DNA of 64,000 nucleotides from CAVOOW01 sp963697675 (GCA_963697675.1 CAVOOW010000008.1:186001-250000), one strand, 5' to 3'; counted from the stretch's first letter, positions 29,001 to 39,520 are shown. Notes: a model not told the origin generated them from the letters alone. Program-made: numbers and translations.

Positions 29001-29179
29001 CGGCGGCGGCGAACGCCACCGTGCTCAGCACCTCGGAGTCGCCGAGGCTCGGCGCCGGCATCCGCTCACGACAGTTCACCCTCGTTCCGGGTGCCAACTA
29101 CCGCTTCGTGGTCGTGGCCTTCAACGTCGCCGGCGAAGGACCGATCTCCAACCGGTCGTCCAACGTCGTCGCGCAATAG
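26096..29179 (+). CDS. Secreted CotH-kinase / lamin-tail / fibronectin III protein, many frameshifts
   Basis: ATG 26096 follows a G-rich site. A signal peptide (ILGIVVVLGVVASLGLVPVG, AAAAVPG) precedes a lamin-tail domain (VINELMYGPASENDGDEFLE, LYNKGSAPVDLSGWSFSG). After an Ig-like linker comes a CotH-kinase domain with GRPMLSWDAYKRAGV, YLDIFDGTWRSREGYSGD, IIDHEDFSSKNFYFALRP and the key MIPWDLDHTWGNGCCG. A second lamin-tail domain (IVINEIQHSPTGGNGAEFLE, then DISGWSIADGI) and two FN3 repeats end the protein at TAG 29179. About fifteen frame changes interrupt it, yet motifs are preserved on both sides of each. CotH kinases phosphorylate secreted proteins in Bacillus; here a surface or biofilm role is inference. 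Confidence 0.75.
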
Positions 29180-29394
29180 CGACGGAACGGAAACAATCCA
29201 GCGGAGGACCGCGAGTCGACGGTGCCTTGCACATCGGGTGGCTTTCGTCCGTCGTCGGTCAGTCACGAACCTTTGCTCCTCATTCGTTCTTGACTCACCG
29301 CACCCGCTCAGCAACAGGCTGCAATAGTTCCGCCGCGGGGTTGACACTCTCGTGCAGCCCGGCCGCATCGTGAAATCGAGCGTAAGAGTCTCTC

Positions 29395-29414
29395 TAAGAC
29401 TTCACGAAGTCTTA
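29395..29414. promoter_or_regulatory. Operator-like palindrome upstream of the RND cluster
   Basis: TAAGACTTC-AC-GAAGTCTTA is a perfect 9-bp inverted repeat with a 2-bp centre, AT-rich in a 70% GC context and 47 bp before the ATG of the first RND gene. A partial copy, TAAGAGTCTCT, lies just upstream (29383-29393). A -35-like TTGACA stands at 29341-29346. This looks like a dimeric repressor site for the metal/RND operon. No regulator gene is adjacent. Confidence 0.6.
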
Positions 29415-29461
29415 ATGAGGGCTAGCGCGTTTCCCTTTGGGGTGAAGGGGTTGGGGGGGCC

Positions 29462-32400
29462 ATGGCTTCGCTGGTGCGTGTGGCGCTGCAATTTCGCCTG
29501 TTGGTGCTCGCCATCGCCGCGGGCGTCCTGGGTGTTGGAATCTTCGCGCTGCGCAGCGCACCCGTCGATGTGCTCCCGGAGTTCACGCCGCCGTACGCGG
29601 AGGTGCAGACCGAGGCGCTGGGGCTGTCGGCGGACGAGGTGGAGCAGCTCATCACCGTCCCGCTAGAGGCGGATCTGCTCAACGGTGTCGAAGGCGTGGA
29701 CGTGATCCGCTCCGAGTCGCTGCCGGGCCTCTCGTCGATCGTCATGGTCTTCGCAGCCGGGGACCGACATCTACCGCGCGCGCCAGTTGGTCGAGGAGCG
29801 CCTCACCCAGGCGCACGCGCTGCCCAACGTGTCGAAGCCCCCGACGTTGCTGCCAGCCGCTGTCGTCCTCGAACCGGGTCCTGATGATCGGGCTCTCCTC
29901 GGACAAGATCACCGCGATCGAACAGTCGGTGATCGCTCGTTGGACGGTGCGGCCGCGGCTCCTCGGCGTGCCTGGCGTGGCCAACGTGTCGGTGTGGGGG
30001 ATGCGGGACCAGCAGCTGCAGGTCCAGGTCGACCCGGCTCGGCTGCGAGAGCAGGGCGTGACCCTGAACCAGGTCATCCGCTCCGCGGGCAACGCCCAGG
30101 TCGTCTCTCCGCTGACCTTCCTGGAGGCGTCGACCCCGGGGACCGGCGGGTTCATCGAGACCCCCCAGCAAAGGGTTCAGGTTCGCCACGTCCTGGAGAA
30201 GATCGCGGACCCCGCCGAACTGGGGAAGGTCCCCGTGGAGGGGACCAACGGTCGGCTGCGGCTCGCGGATGTCGCGACACTGACGATCGACCACCAGCCT
30301 CTCATCGGCGACGCGGTGGTCGCAGGAGGCGCCGGCCTCTATGCTCGTCGTCGAGAAGTTCCCCGGCACCAGCACGCCCTGAGGTGACCGAGGGCGTCGA
30401 GGATGCTCTCGAGGATCTCCAGCCAGGTTTGACGGGAGTGCGCACCGACACGTCGGTCTTCCGTCCCGCGTCCTACGTTGCGTCGGCGCTGGACAACCTC
30501 GGGCTTGCGTTCGCCCTGGGCGCGGCGTTGATGTTGCTGGTCATGCTCGCGCTCCGTTTCCACTGGCGGGCGGTGCTGGTCGCGCTGGTGACAGTGCCTC
30601 TGTCGCTCGTGGTGGCTGCGCTGCTGCTCCGGCTCCTGGGTCAGGGCTTCAACGCGATCGCGCTCGTCGGCCTCGCGGCGGGCGTCGCCGTAGTCGTCGA
30701 CGAGGCGGTCGCACCCACCGACCGGGTCCTGCACCGGCTGCGTGCGCGCAAGACGGCGGGCGGCTCCAAGGCGACGACGGCATTGGTCCGCGACGCGTCT
30801 GCCGAGGTGCGCCGCCCGCTGACCTACGCGTCGTTGCTCGCCTTGCTGGCTATCGTGCCGGCGGCGGTGATGGGCGGGCGTCCCGGTGACTTCTTCGCTC
30901 CCTTGGTGCTTGCCTATGCCCTCGCGGTTCTCGCCGCGATGCTCGTCGCGGTGACGGTCTCCCCCGTGCTCTCGGTGCTGCTCTTCGCCCACTGGCAGCC
31001 GGTCCCTACCGGGTCGCGCATGCTCGAGCGGATCAGGTCGAGCTACGTCAAGGCGCTGCGACGGTTCACGCGCCGGCTCCGGAGCGCACTGGTCGTGGCA
31101 GGCGTCTGCTGCCGTCGTCGGGATCGCGGCCATCCCGTTCCTGGGCATGTCGCTGATCACCGCAGTTTCACGACCAGGGACGTGCTGGTGCGGCTGGAAA
31201 CAGCGCCGGGCACGTCGAACCCGCGCATGACGGAGATCGCCACAGAGCTCGCTCGTCAGCTCAAGTCGCTGCCCGGTGTCGGGAACGTCGGCGCTCACGT
31301 CGGGCGCGCCGTCACGGGTGACCGGGTCGCCAACGTCAGCTCCAGCGACGTGTGGGTGAGCATCGACGGCGACGCCGACTACGACGCGACAATGGGCGCC
31401 ATCGACGCCGCTGTCGACAAGGTGCATGGGGTGCAGCGCGACGTCGTGACGTACTCGACGGAGAAGCTGCGCCACGTCGGAGCCCTGAACGGCGGCGACA
31501 ACCCGGTAGCGGGCGACGACCTGGACCTGCTGACCGGGTCATCCAGCCCCTCGTCGTGCGGGTGTTCGGGCAGGACTCCGAAGTGCTTGCCCGCGAGGCC
31601 GAGCGGGTCAGGGACGTGATGTCCACGGTCGCCGGCGTCACCGACCCGCGGGTCGACCTGCCCATGCGGCAGCCCACGATCGAGATCGAGGTGGACCTGG
31701 ACAAGGCGCAGAGCTTCGGCGTCTCGCCGGGTCCGGTTCGCCGCGCCGGGGCGACGCTGCTGCAGGGCATCCAGGTCGGCAGCGTGTTCCAGGAGCAGAA
31801 GGTCTTCGACGTCATCGTGCAGGGTGCCCCGAGCACCCGGGAGAACGTCGACGACGTGCGCAACCTACTCATCGACCGTCCCGACGGAGGCCACGTGACG
31901 ACTCGGCCAGGTCGCCGACGTCCGCATGGCGGAGACGCCCGCAGTCATCCAACGCGACGCGGTGTCACGCCGCATGGACGTCGAGGCCGGCGTCAGCGGT
32001 CGCAGCATCGACTCCGTTGTCTCCGACATCGAGGCGCGCCTCGCCGAGATCGGCTTCCCGCTCGAGTACCACGCCGAGGTGCGCAAACGAGGCGACCAGC
32101 CAGGAGATCGGCGCGGGCCGGGTGGTCGGGTTCGCCGTCATGGCAGCAGTTGCTGCGTTCCTGCTACTGCAGGCCGCGTTCCGCAGCTGGCGCCTGGCGG
32201 CTCTGGTCTTCGCGGCGATGCCGCTGGCCCTCGCGGGCGGTGTTGCGGCCGGCGCGGTGCAGGGTGGTGTGCTCTCCCTGGGCTCGATGGTCGGGTTCCT
32301 CGCGGTGCTCGGTCTGGCGACACGCACCGCGATCCTCTTCGTGGCCCGGGCGCAGACGCTGGAGCGCGAGAACGCGGACGTAACCCGAGGCAGCTGTAAA

Positions 32401-32700
32401 CCGGTCGCCGCACAGGAGCGCGTCGCGCCGGTCGTCACGACGACCGCCGCGCTGGCTGCTCTCGTGCTGTCCCCATTCGTCGTGGTCGGCTCCCGGCCTG
32501 GTCTCGAACTGGTCGACCTCATGGCGGTCGTCATCGTCGGTGGCCTCGTCACCTCCACGTTCGTCACCCTGTTCGTGCTGCCGGCCCTGTTCATCCCCTG
32601 GGCGCCGCAGAGCAGGAGACACGGAGGAGCCGATCGCAGGTTCGACCTCGACCGTGCAACGTCCGGCGCTGCGGGATGCCCGGACAGCGGCGCCGTCTGA
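29462..32700 (+). CDS. HME-type RND efflux permease (CusA/CzcA-like), several frameshifts
   Basis: Begins MASLVRVALQFRLLVLAIAA with TM1, then PVDVLPEFTPPYAEVQTEAL and VEQLITVPLEADLLNGVEGV, the hallmark of heavy-metal RND pumps. Both porter halves, the central TM2-6 block (30480-31000) and the C-terminal TM8-12 block (VLSLGSMVGFLAVLGLATRT, TSTFVTLFVLPALFIPW) are present. In TM4 the proton-relay motif reads VVVDEAVAPTDRV: the Asp is kept but the usual Glu seven residues later is Asp, unlike the second pump. Breaks occur near 29760, 29880, 30350, 31100, 31530, 31900 and 32090, most explained by one base. TGA at 32700. The metal is unknown. Confidence 0.78.
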
Positions 32701-32723
32701 CGACGAGCAGGTCATCGACCGTC

Positions 32724-33210
32724 GTGACCTTGAAACGCGTCGCCCGCGCGGCCGTCGGGGAGAGCCGGACAGATGATCGCGCAACCGCTGGCGGATGGGT
32801 CGGCGTCGTCATGGCGGCGCTGCTGATGGGCGGCTGCTCGGAATCCGATCGGGCATCGATCAGGAGCGCCTACCACCCTGCCGAGGTCGAGGAGATCGAG
32901 GACAGCGACGTCCAGCGGGTGACGCTCACCAGCGACGCGGCATCTCGAATTGGCTGGAGTCGGCGACGGCGCAGCAGGACGGTGAGCAGACGGCCGTTCC
33001 GTACGCGGCGCTCATTTACGACAGTGAGGGCGAGCCGTGGGTCTACCAGATCACGGGGACCTGACTTTCGTCCGGGCGGAGGTCGACGTCGACCGGGTGG
33101 ACGGCGACGTTGCATGGCTGTCCGACGGATTGGAGCCCGGTGTTCGTGTGGTCACGGTCGGGGCGTCGGAGATCTACGGCGCCGAACTGAAGATCAGCGG
33201 AAAGCACTAA
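32724..33210 (+). CDS. Putative lipoprotein with CusB-like C-terminal segment, two frameshifts
   Basis: A GTG at 32724 opens a signal-like N-terminus with MAALLMGGC near residue 38 (weak lipobox) and then AYHPAEVEEIEDSDVQRVTL. After frame changes near 32945 and 33060 it continues VPYAALIYDSEGEPWVYQIT and LTFVRAEVDVDRVDGDVAWL, SDGLEPGVRVVTVGASEIYG, which resembles the C-terminal membrane-proximal domain of periplasmic adaptor proteins (HlyD/CusB). It is only about 160 aa and lacks the hairpin and lipoyl domains of true adaptors. This fits a single-membrane cell that does not need to span to an outer-membrane channel. It lies between the two RND genes. Confidence 0.6.
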
Positions 33211-33229
33211 GGGCGGTGGAGGCGCTCTC

Positions 33230-36200
33230 ATGCGACGCATCGTCGGACTGGAAGCCTGAGGTTCCGGTGGCTTGTCGTGTTCGCGGCGGCAGCCGTCATG
33301 GCGCTGGGGATTGTCGACCTGCCGCAGACGAAGGTGGATGTCTTCCCCGAGTTCGCGCCACCGCAGGTGGAGATCCAGACCATCGCGCTCGGGAACTCTT
33401 CGAACGAGGTCGAGGAGCTCATCACCGTGCCCCTCGAGGACCAGCTGAGCGGGATCGAGGGTCTCTCCGCCATGCGGTCGAAGTCGGTCGCCCAGCTGTC
33501 GTCGATCCGGCTGATCTTCGGACACGGCACTGACGAGCTCCGTGCGCGCCAGCTCGTCGCGGAACGCATCGCGCAGGTGACCGCCACGCTGCCAACGTGG
33601 GCCAGCCCGCCGTTCATGATGCCGGCGCTGTCGTCTACGAGCCGCATCATGAAGATCGGCCTCACGTCCGACGTGCGTGAATCAGATCGACCTGTCGACG
33701 ATCGCCTACTGGAAGATCCGCGCCCGCCTGCTGCGGGTCCCCGGTGTTGCGCAGGTCGCCATCTGGGGCGAGCAGCTCCCACAGCGGCACGTCCGCGTCG
33801 ACCCGGCGAAGCTCGCCGCGTACGACGTCCCGCTCCAGGAGGTGATGGACGCCGCGGCGGACGCGCTCGAGGCCGGCCTGCCTCAAGTACTCCGAGGGTG
33901 CGGTCGTGGGAACCGGCGGCTTCATCGAGGACGATCGGCCAGCGCTTCAACATCCGCCACGTCCAGCCCATCACGGGCCCCGCGGAACTCGGCGCGGTAC
34001 CGGTCGTCGAGCGGGACGGGAAGGTCCTGCGACTCGCCGATATGGGCGAGGTCGTCATCGACCACGGCCCGCTGATCGGCGACGCCGTCATCAACGACGG
34101 CCCGGGCATCATGCTCGTCGTCCAGAAGTTTCGCGGCGCCAACACGCTCGAGGTCACCCGCGGCGTCGAGGCGGCGATGAATGAGCTTGGCAGGCGGGTC
34201 TGCCCGGCATCGCCGTCGACACGACGATCTTCCGACCAGCGACGTTCATCGAGCAGTCGATCGACAATCTCTCGACGGCGATGTTGATCGGCATCCTGCT
34301 GGTCATCCTCATCATCATCGCCTTCCTCTTCGAGTGGCGTACCGCCTTCATCAGCCTGATCGCGATCCCGCTGTCGCTCGTGTCCGCTCTGCTGATCCTG
34401 GACCTGCGCGGCGCGACCGTGAACGTGATGGTGCTTGCCGGGCTGGTGGTCGCCATCGGGGTGGTGGTCGACGACGCGATCATCGACGTGGAGAACATCG
34501 TCCGCAGAGTGCGGCAGGCCCGCGCCGAAGGCAGCGACAAGTCGATGTTCGCGATCATCCTGGACGCCTCGGTCGAGGTCCGTTCGGCGATCACCTACGC
34601 CACGGTCATCAACGTGGTGGCCATCGTGCCGGTGTTCTTCCTCGAGGGGCTGTCCGGTTCGTTCTTCCGGCCGCTCGTGCTGTCCTACGGGCTGGCCGTG
34701 CTCGTGTCGATGGTGGTCGCGCTCACCCTGACGTCCGGCGCTGTGTCTGCTCATGCTGCTCGCGCGGCAAGCTGATCAGCCGCGAGTCGCCGGTGCTTCG
34801 CGTCCTCAAGCGGGGCTACCGCGCCGCGCTGGCCCCGCTGCTGCGGCGGCCGAGCCCGGCGTTCGGCACGGTCCTGGTACTGGCCATCGTCGGAGCGATC
34901 ACCTTCCCGACGCTTGGCACACAGCTGCTGCCCAACTTCAAGGAACGCGACTTCCTCATGCACTGGCTGACGCAGCCGGGAACCTCGCAGCCGGAAGAGA
35001 CCCGGGTGTCCGTCGCCGCCTGCAAGGACCTGCGGGAGATTCCCGGCGTGCGCAACTGCGGCTCGCACATCGGTCAGGCCTTCCTCGCCGACGAGGTCTA
35101 CGGCGTCGACTTCGGCGAGAACTGGATCAGCGTGTCACCCGACGTCGACTACGACGCACACCCTGGCGGCGGTGCAGAAGACGGTCGATTCCTACCCCGG
35201 TCTGTACCGAGACGTCCAGACCTATCTGCGCGAGCGGATCAAGGAGGTTCTCACCGGGTCGAGCGAGGCGATCGTCGTGCGCATCTACGGTCCCGATCTC
35301 GAGGTGCTCCGCGAGAAGGCCCACGAACTCGAAGCGGCCATCGCCGGTGTGGACGGTGTCGTGGACGCGCACGCGTCACTGCCAGACGGACCTGCCGCAC
35401 ATCCTGGTCGAGCCCGACCTGGAGGCCGCGCGGAGGTAGGGGCTGACGCCGGGCGACATCCGCCGTCAGTCGTCGACCATGATCGCGAGCGAGGAAGTCA
35501 GCGACATCTTCGCACGGTGGCCGCGCCTACGACGTACACGTGACAGCCATTCCGTCGGCCCGCGACAGCGTCACCGATGTCGAGAACATGCAGATCGACA
35601 CTCCGAACGGGGCGCGGGTCCGGCTCAAGGACGTCGCCGACAGTCGACGCTGGCGCCGACCCCCAACGCCATCGAGCGGGAGAACCAGTCGCGGCGGATC
35701 GACGTCGGCGCGAACGTGCGCCGGGCGCGACCTCGGCGCGGTGGTCGGACCGAGGTCGAGGACTGGCTCGACGGGAGTCAACTTCCCGCGCGGCTACCAC
35801 GCCGAGCTGCATCGGCGAGTACAACGAGCTGCCACGGCCGCGCAGATCGGCTGCTGCTGCTTCGGGCTTGCGGCCGTGGTCGGCGATCTGCTGCTGCTGC
35901 ATGCGGCGTTCGGCAGCTGGCCGGCTTGCGATGCTGACCTTCCTGGCGCTGCCGGTGGCCTGGTCGGAGGCGTATCTGGCGGCGTCTGGCTGGGTGACGG
36001 CGTCCTGTCGCTGGGCTCGCTGGTCGGCTTCCTCACGGTGTTCGGCATCGCGGCGCGCAACGGGATCCTGATGATCAGCCACTTCCAGCACCTCGAGCGG
36101 GACGAGGGCCAGGCGTTCGGTCCGGAGCTGGTGCTGCGCGGCGCTCGGGAACGGCTGGCGCCGATCCTGATGACGGCGCTGGCGACCGGCCTGGCGCTCG

Positions 36201-36361
36201 TGCCGCTTGCTGTCGCCGGCAGCATCCCGGGCCACGAGATCGAGCATCCGATGGCGATCGTCATCCTGGGCGGGCTGGTCACCGCGACCCTGCTCAACCT
36301 CTTCGTCCTGCCGTCGCTGTACCTGCGGTTCGGGCGGTCCCGTCGTCCGCAGGCCGCCTGA
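33230..36361 (+). CDS. Second HME-type RND efflux permease, several frameshifts and an in-frame TAG
   Basis: ATG 33230 has GTGGAGG upstream. The protein reads LRFRWLVVFAAAAVMALGIV, TKVDVFPEFAPPQVEIQTIA and VEELITVPLEDQLSGIEGLS, then the porter domain and TM2-6 with a complete relay motif VVVDDAIIDVENIVRRVRQA (Asp and Glu kept). The C-terminal half ends HPMAIVILGGLVTATLLNLF, VLPSLYLRFGRSRR at TGA 36361. Breaks occur near 33250, 33680, 33890, 33935, 34185, 34750, 35155, 35390, 35640 and 35760-35930. At 35437-35439 a TAG replaces what should be a sense codon before GLTPGD, possibly one miscalled base. It is 19 bp after the lipoprotein, probably one operon with the first pump. Confidence 0.78.
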
Positions 36362-36515
36362 ACCTCCGCCCGATCGAGCTCCGTACGGTGCTCATTGCGC
36401 CGCTAACCGGCCGCGCCTAACTCGAGGTGGAGACAGCCGCGGCCATCGAGTGAAGCCAGGCCGAACAGGACTGGTACGTGCCTGCCAGGGCAGGGACCGA
36501 GTGCGGCGGCGGTCG

Positions 36516-36713
36516 TCACAAGTCGCGCATCACTTCGAGGATGCCGCCGCGGCGGTGTTCGTCGATGAGGCCGCAGGTGATCTCGAGTAGGGCACGCTCG
36601 ACGCGCACCGCGTAGAGCACGAGTAGCGCTTGGGCCTCGGATGCACTGCACCCGAAATTGTTCTGGATGACGCTGAGACCGGCGCGACTGAGATCGAGGG
36701 GATCGTCGCTCAT
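36516..36713 (-). CDS. Small ANTAR-like helical protein (65 aa)
   Basis: ATG 36713 opens a 65-aa frame: MSDDPLDLSRAGLSVIQNNF, GCSASEAQALLVLYAVRVER, ALLEITCGLIDEHRRGGILE, VMRDL. The pattern AG-x-x-x-IQ-x-x-FGCSASEA-x-x-LL-x-x-YA-x-x-x-x-x-x-L-x-E-I-x-x-x-I-x-E resembles the three-helix ANTAR RNA-binding domain that follows GAF or receiver domains in actinobacterial antiterminators. Here it stands alone with no sensor domain. It is divergent from the SsgA-like gene 332 bp away. The assignment is tentative because it is short and the frame is open further upstream. Confidence 0.45.
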   Translation of the reverse strand: MSDDPLDLSRAGLSVIQNNFGCSASEAQALLVLYAVRVERALLEITCGLIDEHRRGGILEVMRDL

Positions 36714-37045
36714 GCGGTGCATGTCAAGACGGGGCTGCTTTCGTGGTTGCAGGACGTGGAGCACCGCGGCAGGGCGTGGGGGGACGCCCCGCCGCGGTCT
36801 TGAATGACTGTGTCTGACGTGTGTGCCTGGCGTCTGTAGGCGTTGTGTCCGGGTGGCTAGACGGTCGTCCGTGAGTGACCAAAACCCTCGTGCGCGACCA
36901 GTCAGCGACAGCTGAGTCAGGTGGAAACGTCCGGGGTCGCGTGACGGAGTGTCCACAGACAAGCCGTGCTCCCGATACGACACTCAGGCAGACGGCGCCG
37001 CCGCCTGCTTGAACCCCGACGCCACGACATCCCTGGACAGGAAAC
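36714..37045. other. Divergent intergenic region between the ANTAR-like and SsgA-like genes
   Basis: 332 bp with no recognisable gene. It should carry promoters for both directions. I see no convincing -35/-10 pair or inverted repeat in it. Confidence 0.3.
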
Positions 37046-37471
37046 ATGCTCAACGGTTCGTCACCCGCGAACGTCACCCTCAATGTGACCGCAACGCTCG
37101 TCTTGGCCGACGGCGACCAGCTGCTGGTCTGGGCAGATCTGCGCTACGACCTTTCGGACCCCTATGCGATCCACGCCACCTTCACCCCCCCGTCGGGACT
37201 TCAGGTGCCCTGGGTCTTCGCCCGGGAGCTGTTGACGAAAGGCATGCACGGCGCCGCAGGGATCGGTGACGTGACGGTCTGGGGAATCTCGCCGGATGAC
37301 CAGCGCGACGTCTACATCGCGTTGAGATCCCCGAACGGCGAGGCGCTCTTCCAGTTCTCCGGCGCCGAGCTCGCGGCATTCCTCGGAAGGACCTACGTCC
37401 ATTGCCTGCCCGGGGACGAGCACGTCCACCTGGATGTGGACCGTGCGATAGAGCGTCTGCTCGCCTCCTGA
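37046..37471 (+). CDS. SsgA-family sporulation/cell-division regulator
   Basis: 141 aa from ATG 37046 (AGGAAAC directly upstream), the normal length of SsgA-like proteins. Diagnostic stretches are VWADLRYDLSDPYAIHATFT, VPWVFARELLTKGMHGAAGI, DVTVWGISPDDQRDVYIALR and EALFQFSGAELAAFLGRTYV. SsgA-like proteins are confined to actinobacteria; in Streptomyces they place or activate the division machinery (SsgB recruits FtsZ). The lack of an SsgB-specific mark prevents a finer name. It is a useful lineage marker for this window. Confidence 0.92.
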   Translation: MLNGSSPANVTLNVTATLVLADGDQLLVWADLRYDLSDPYAIHATFTPPSGLQVPWVFARELLTKGMHGAAGIGDVTVWGISPDDQRDVYIALRSPNGEALFQFSGAELAAFLGRTYVHCLPGDEHVHLDVDRAIERLLAS

Positions 37472-37559
37472 CCACGCGTGTGACGCGGTGACCGCATGCG
37501 ACGCTCGTCGCGGCGTCGCCGTCAGAGCAGTTTCCTGTGCCGGCCGTGAATTTCGGCCG

Positions 37560-38805
37560 TCAAAGGCCCTTCGCCCGGTTGCGCAGGAGGGACAACAGCT
37601 CAGACTGCGACCCGACGTTCAGCTTGCGGAAGATCGCGCTGAGATGGTTGCGCACCGTGCTCTGGCTCAGGCCGAGAGTTGTGGCGATGCCCGCCACCCG
37701 GCCGCCGTCCGCGAGCCGGCTCAGCGTCTCCCACTCCCGACTGGTCAGGGTGGCGAGCTCGGGCATCTCCGCCATGACGGGCGATCCCGACGAGGGCACC
37801 GGGAGCCCGACGGATCGGAGTTCGTGCGCGATACGCCCGAGTCGCGATTCGAGCTCGCCCAGGCGCTCCGTACTCGTCGTGGTCGTGCTGTCCACAAGGG
37901 TGCGCAGCGTGAAAGCGAAGCGCGGCGGGTCACCGAGTGCCGCCAAGCGCACGCGACACCACATCCACCGCATGTCCGCCCGTCGCACCCGAAGGCGTAC
38001 GACGGCGTTGCGACTCGTGGCATGGACGTGGGCGAGCCCGGCCAGCAGCTCAGGCAGGTCGTGAGGGTTGATGACGGCGAGGAACGAGGCTCCGGCAACA
38101 TCAGCGGCGTGGTAGCCGAGCATGGTCTCCGCGTCCCAGCTGATGCGGTCGATGCGCCACTCGTCGTCGACCGTTCCGATGACCCGGTGGTCGGGATGAC
38201 GCATCAAATCCAGGCGGGGCCGGCGCACCATCCTCGAGGACAAAGGCAGCTCCGAACCGGGCCGGCCGCTCGAGCCCGAGCACGTGAGCCCAGACGTACG
38301 CGTCGATGATCGACCCGTCGATCCGACGGAGGCGCCGCGGCGCCTCGAAACCGTCCAGACGGCCAGTGGCAAGCAACGGCAGCCCCCCGGTCGGCTCCTC
38401 GTCGACGAAATCGCTCACGAGCCGACCCAGCAGCTCCGTGCGGTCCGAGCCGAGCAAGGCAGCTACGGAGTCGCTGACGGCCACGAGCCTCTGTGTCGCC
38501 AGGTCGACCTGCGCCACCGCCAGACCCGAATGGCTGACGGCCTCGGCGGTCAATTCAGCGTCCAGGAACACGCCATCGTTCACAGCGCCATCCGCAGGCT
38601 TAGTGCGCACAATGGTGGCAGCCCGGCCAGGCCCAGCAGCAGCGGTCGTCATCTCGGAGGTCGGCGCCGGCGTCTGCCTGCCAGAGGTGACCCGCTTGCG
38701 GACGCGGTGTCTCCGGCCCCGCGTGTGGTCACGGAACCTGCAAGCTTGAACGATTGAGGTCGTCAACGCCGGTGGCATGGCACTCTCCGGCGTGTTCCAT
38801 GGCAT
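37560..38805 (-). CDS. PAS-domain LuxR-type transcriptional regulator (one frameshift)
   Basis: The N-terminal half (before a frame change near 38225) has a PAS-like domain: EAVSHSGLAVAQVDLATQRL, VAVSDSVAALLGSDRTELLG, RRLRRIDGSIIDAYVWAHVL. The second half has another PAS fold (RIDRISWDAETMLGYHAADV, AGASFLAVINPHDLPELLAG) and a C-terminal LuxR helix-turn-helix (LTSREWETLSRLADGGRVAG, IATTLGLSQSTVRNHLSAIF, RKLNVGSQSELLSLL). Rejoined, it is a cytoplasmic one-component sensor of about 415 aa. The start is uncertain: ATG 38805 follows AAAGGA closely, while later ATGs (38778, 38652) are also possible. Confidence 0.75.
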
Positions 38806-38977
38806 GTGTCCTTTCGGCCTGGCAACCGACGACCGAGACTGTCAGTCGACCTGCCGACTTCTGAGCCTCCTGCGCCAAGGGCACCGGCGCCTCATCCCTG
38901 GCGGGTGACCCGTCTCAAGGCCGAATGGTCGTCACAACGTCCGGAGAGACAAGAAAAGCTCAGTGTTGTCCACACGA

Positions 38978-39520
38978 CTAGCGACTGCGCGCCGAACCAA
39001 TGGTCACACTGCCCTGGAAACAGACGCTTCCCGCGACGTTGCCTGGTGTGGGTATCGGGCATGGGTCCATAACGGTGTAGGCCCCGCGCACGCGTTCGTC
39101 GTGACGCCAGCCAGCGACCACGACGCCGGTCAGCACCGCCGTGGCCGGGCTGGTCGTGTCGTTCTCGGTGATCTGGAGGTTCGCAATGAACGCGTGCCGG
39201 TGGCCGAAGAACCCGTACAGGGCTCGGGCGTGCCAGAACCCAGGGTCGGACAGGTCGTCGCTGAGGACCGTGCCGACGTACTCGCCCTCGCCAACGCCCC
39301 CGCCGACTATCCCGGTCATCAGCACTCCGGCGAATGAAGGCGGGTTCGCGGGCTGCGTCACGACCCACTTCGTGAAGGTCACTCGAGTGGCGCCGCGGTG
39401 ACCGTTTTCCTGTGCCGATGCGGTGCTTGGGCTGACCGCGACCCCCGTGACCGCAAGCGCGGCAACGAGCAACGGAACGACGAGCCGGACCTGTCGGACG
39501 GCCGATCGCCGCGACCTCAT
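38978..39520 (-). CDS. Secreted beta-barrel-like protein of unknown function
   Basis: 180 aa. ATG 39520 overlaps the upstream gene's stop by 4 bp (ATGA), so the two are translationally coupled. A signal peptide (RLVVPLLVAALAVTGVAVSP, STASA|QE near residue 38) precedes a beta-rich domain: TRVTFTKWVVTQPANPPSFA, GVLMTGIVGGGVGEGEYVGT, ARALYGFFGHRHAFIANLQI, ATAVLTGVVVAGWRHDERVR, and a disulfide-like pair in DPCPIP and VCFQG. The repeating short strands resemble dirigent/allene-oxide-cyclase-type barrels, but I cannot name a family firmly. It is the last gene after the large LuxR regulator. Confidence 0.7.
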   Translation of the reverse strand: MRSRRSAVRQVRLVVPLLVAALAVTGVAVSPSTASAQENGHRGATRVTFTKWVVTQPANPPSFAGVLMTGIVGGGVGEGEYVGTVLSDDLSDPGFWHARALYGFFGHRHAFIANLQITENDTTSPATAVLTGVVVAGWRHDERVRGAYTVMDPCPIPTPGNVAGSVCFQGSVTIGSARSR

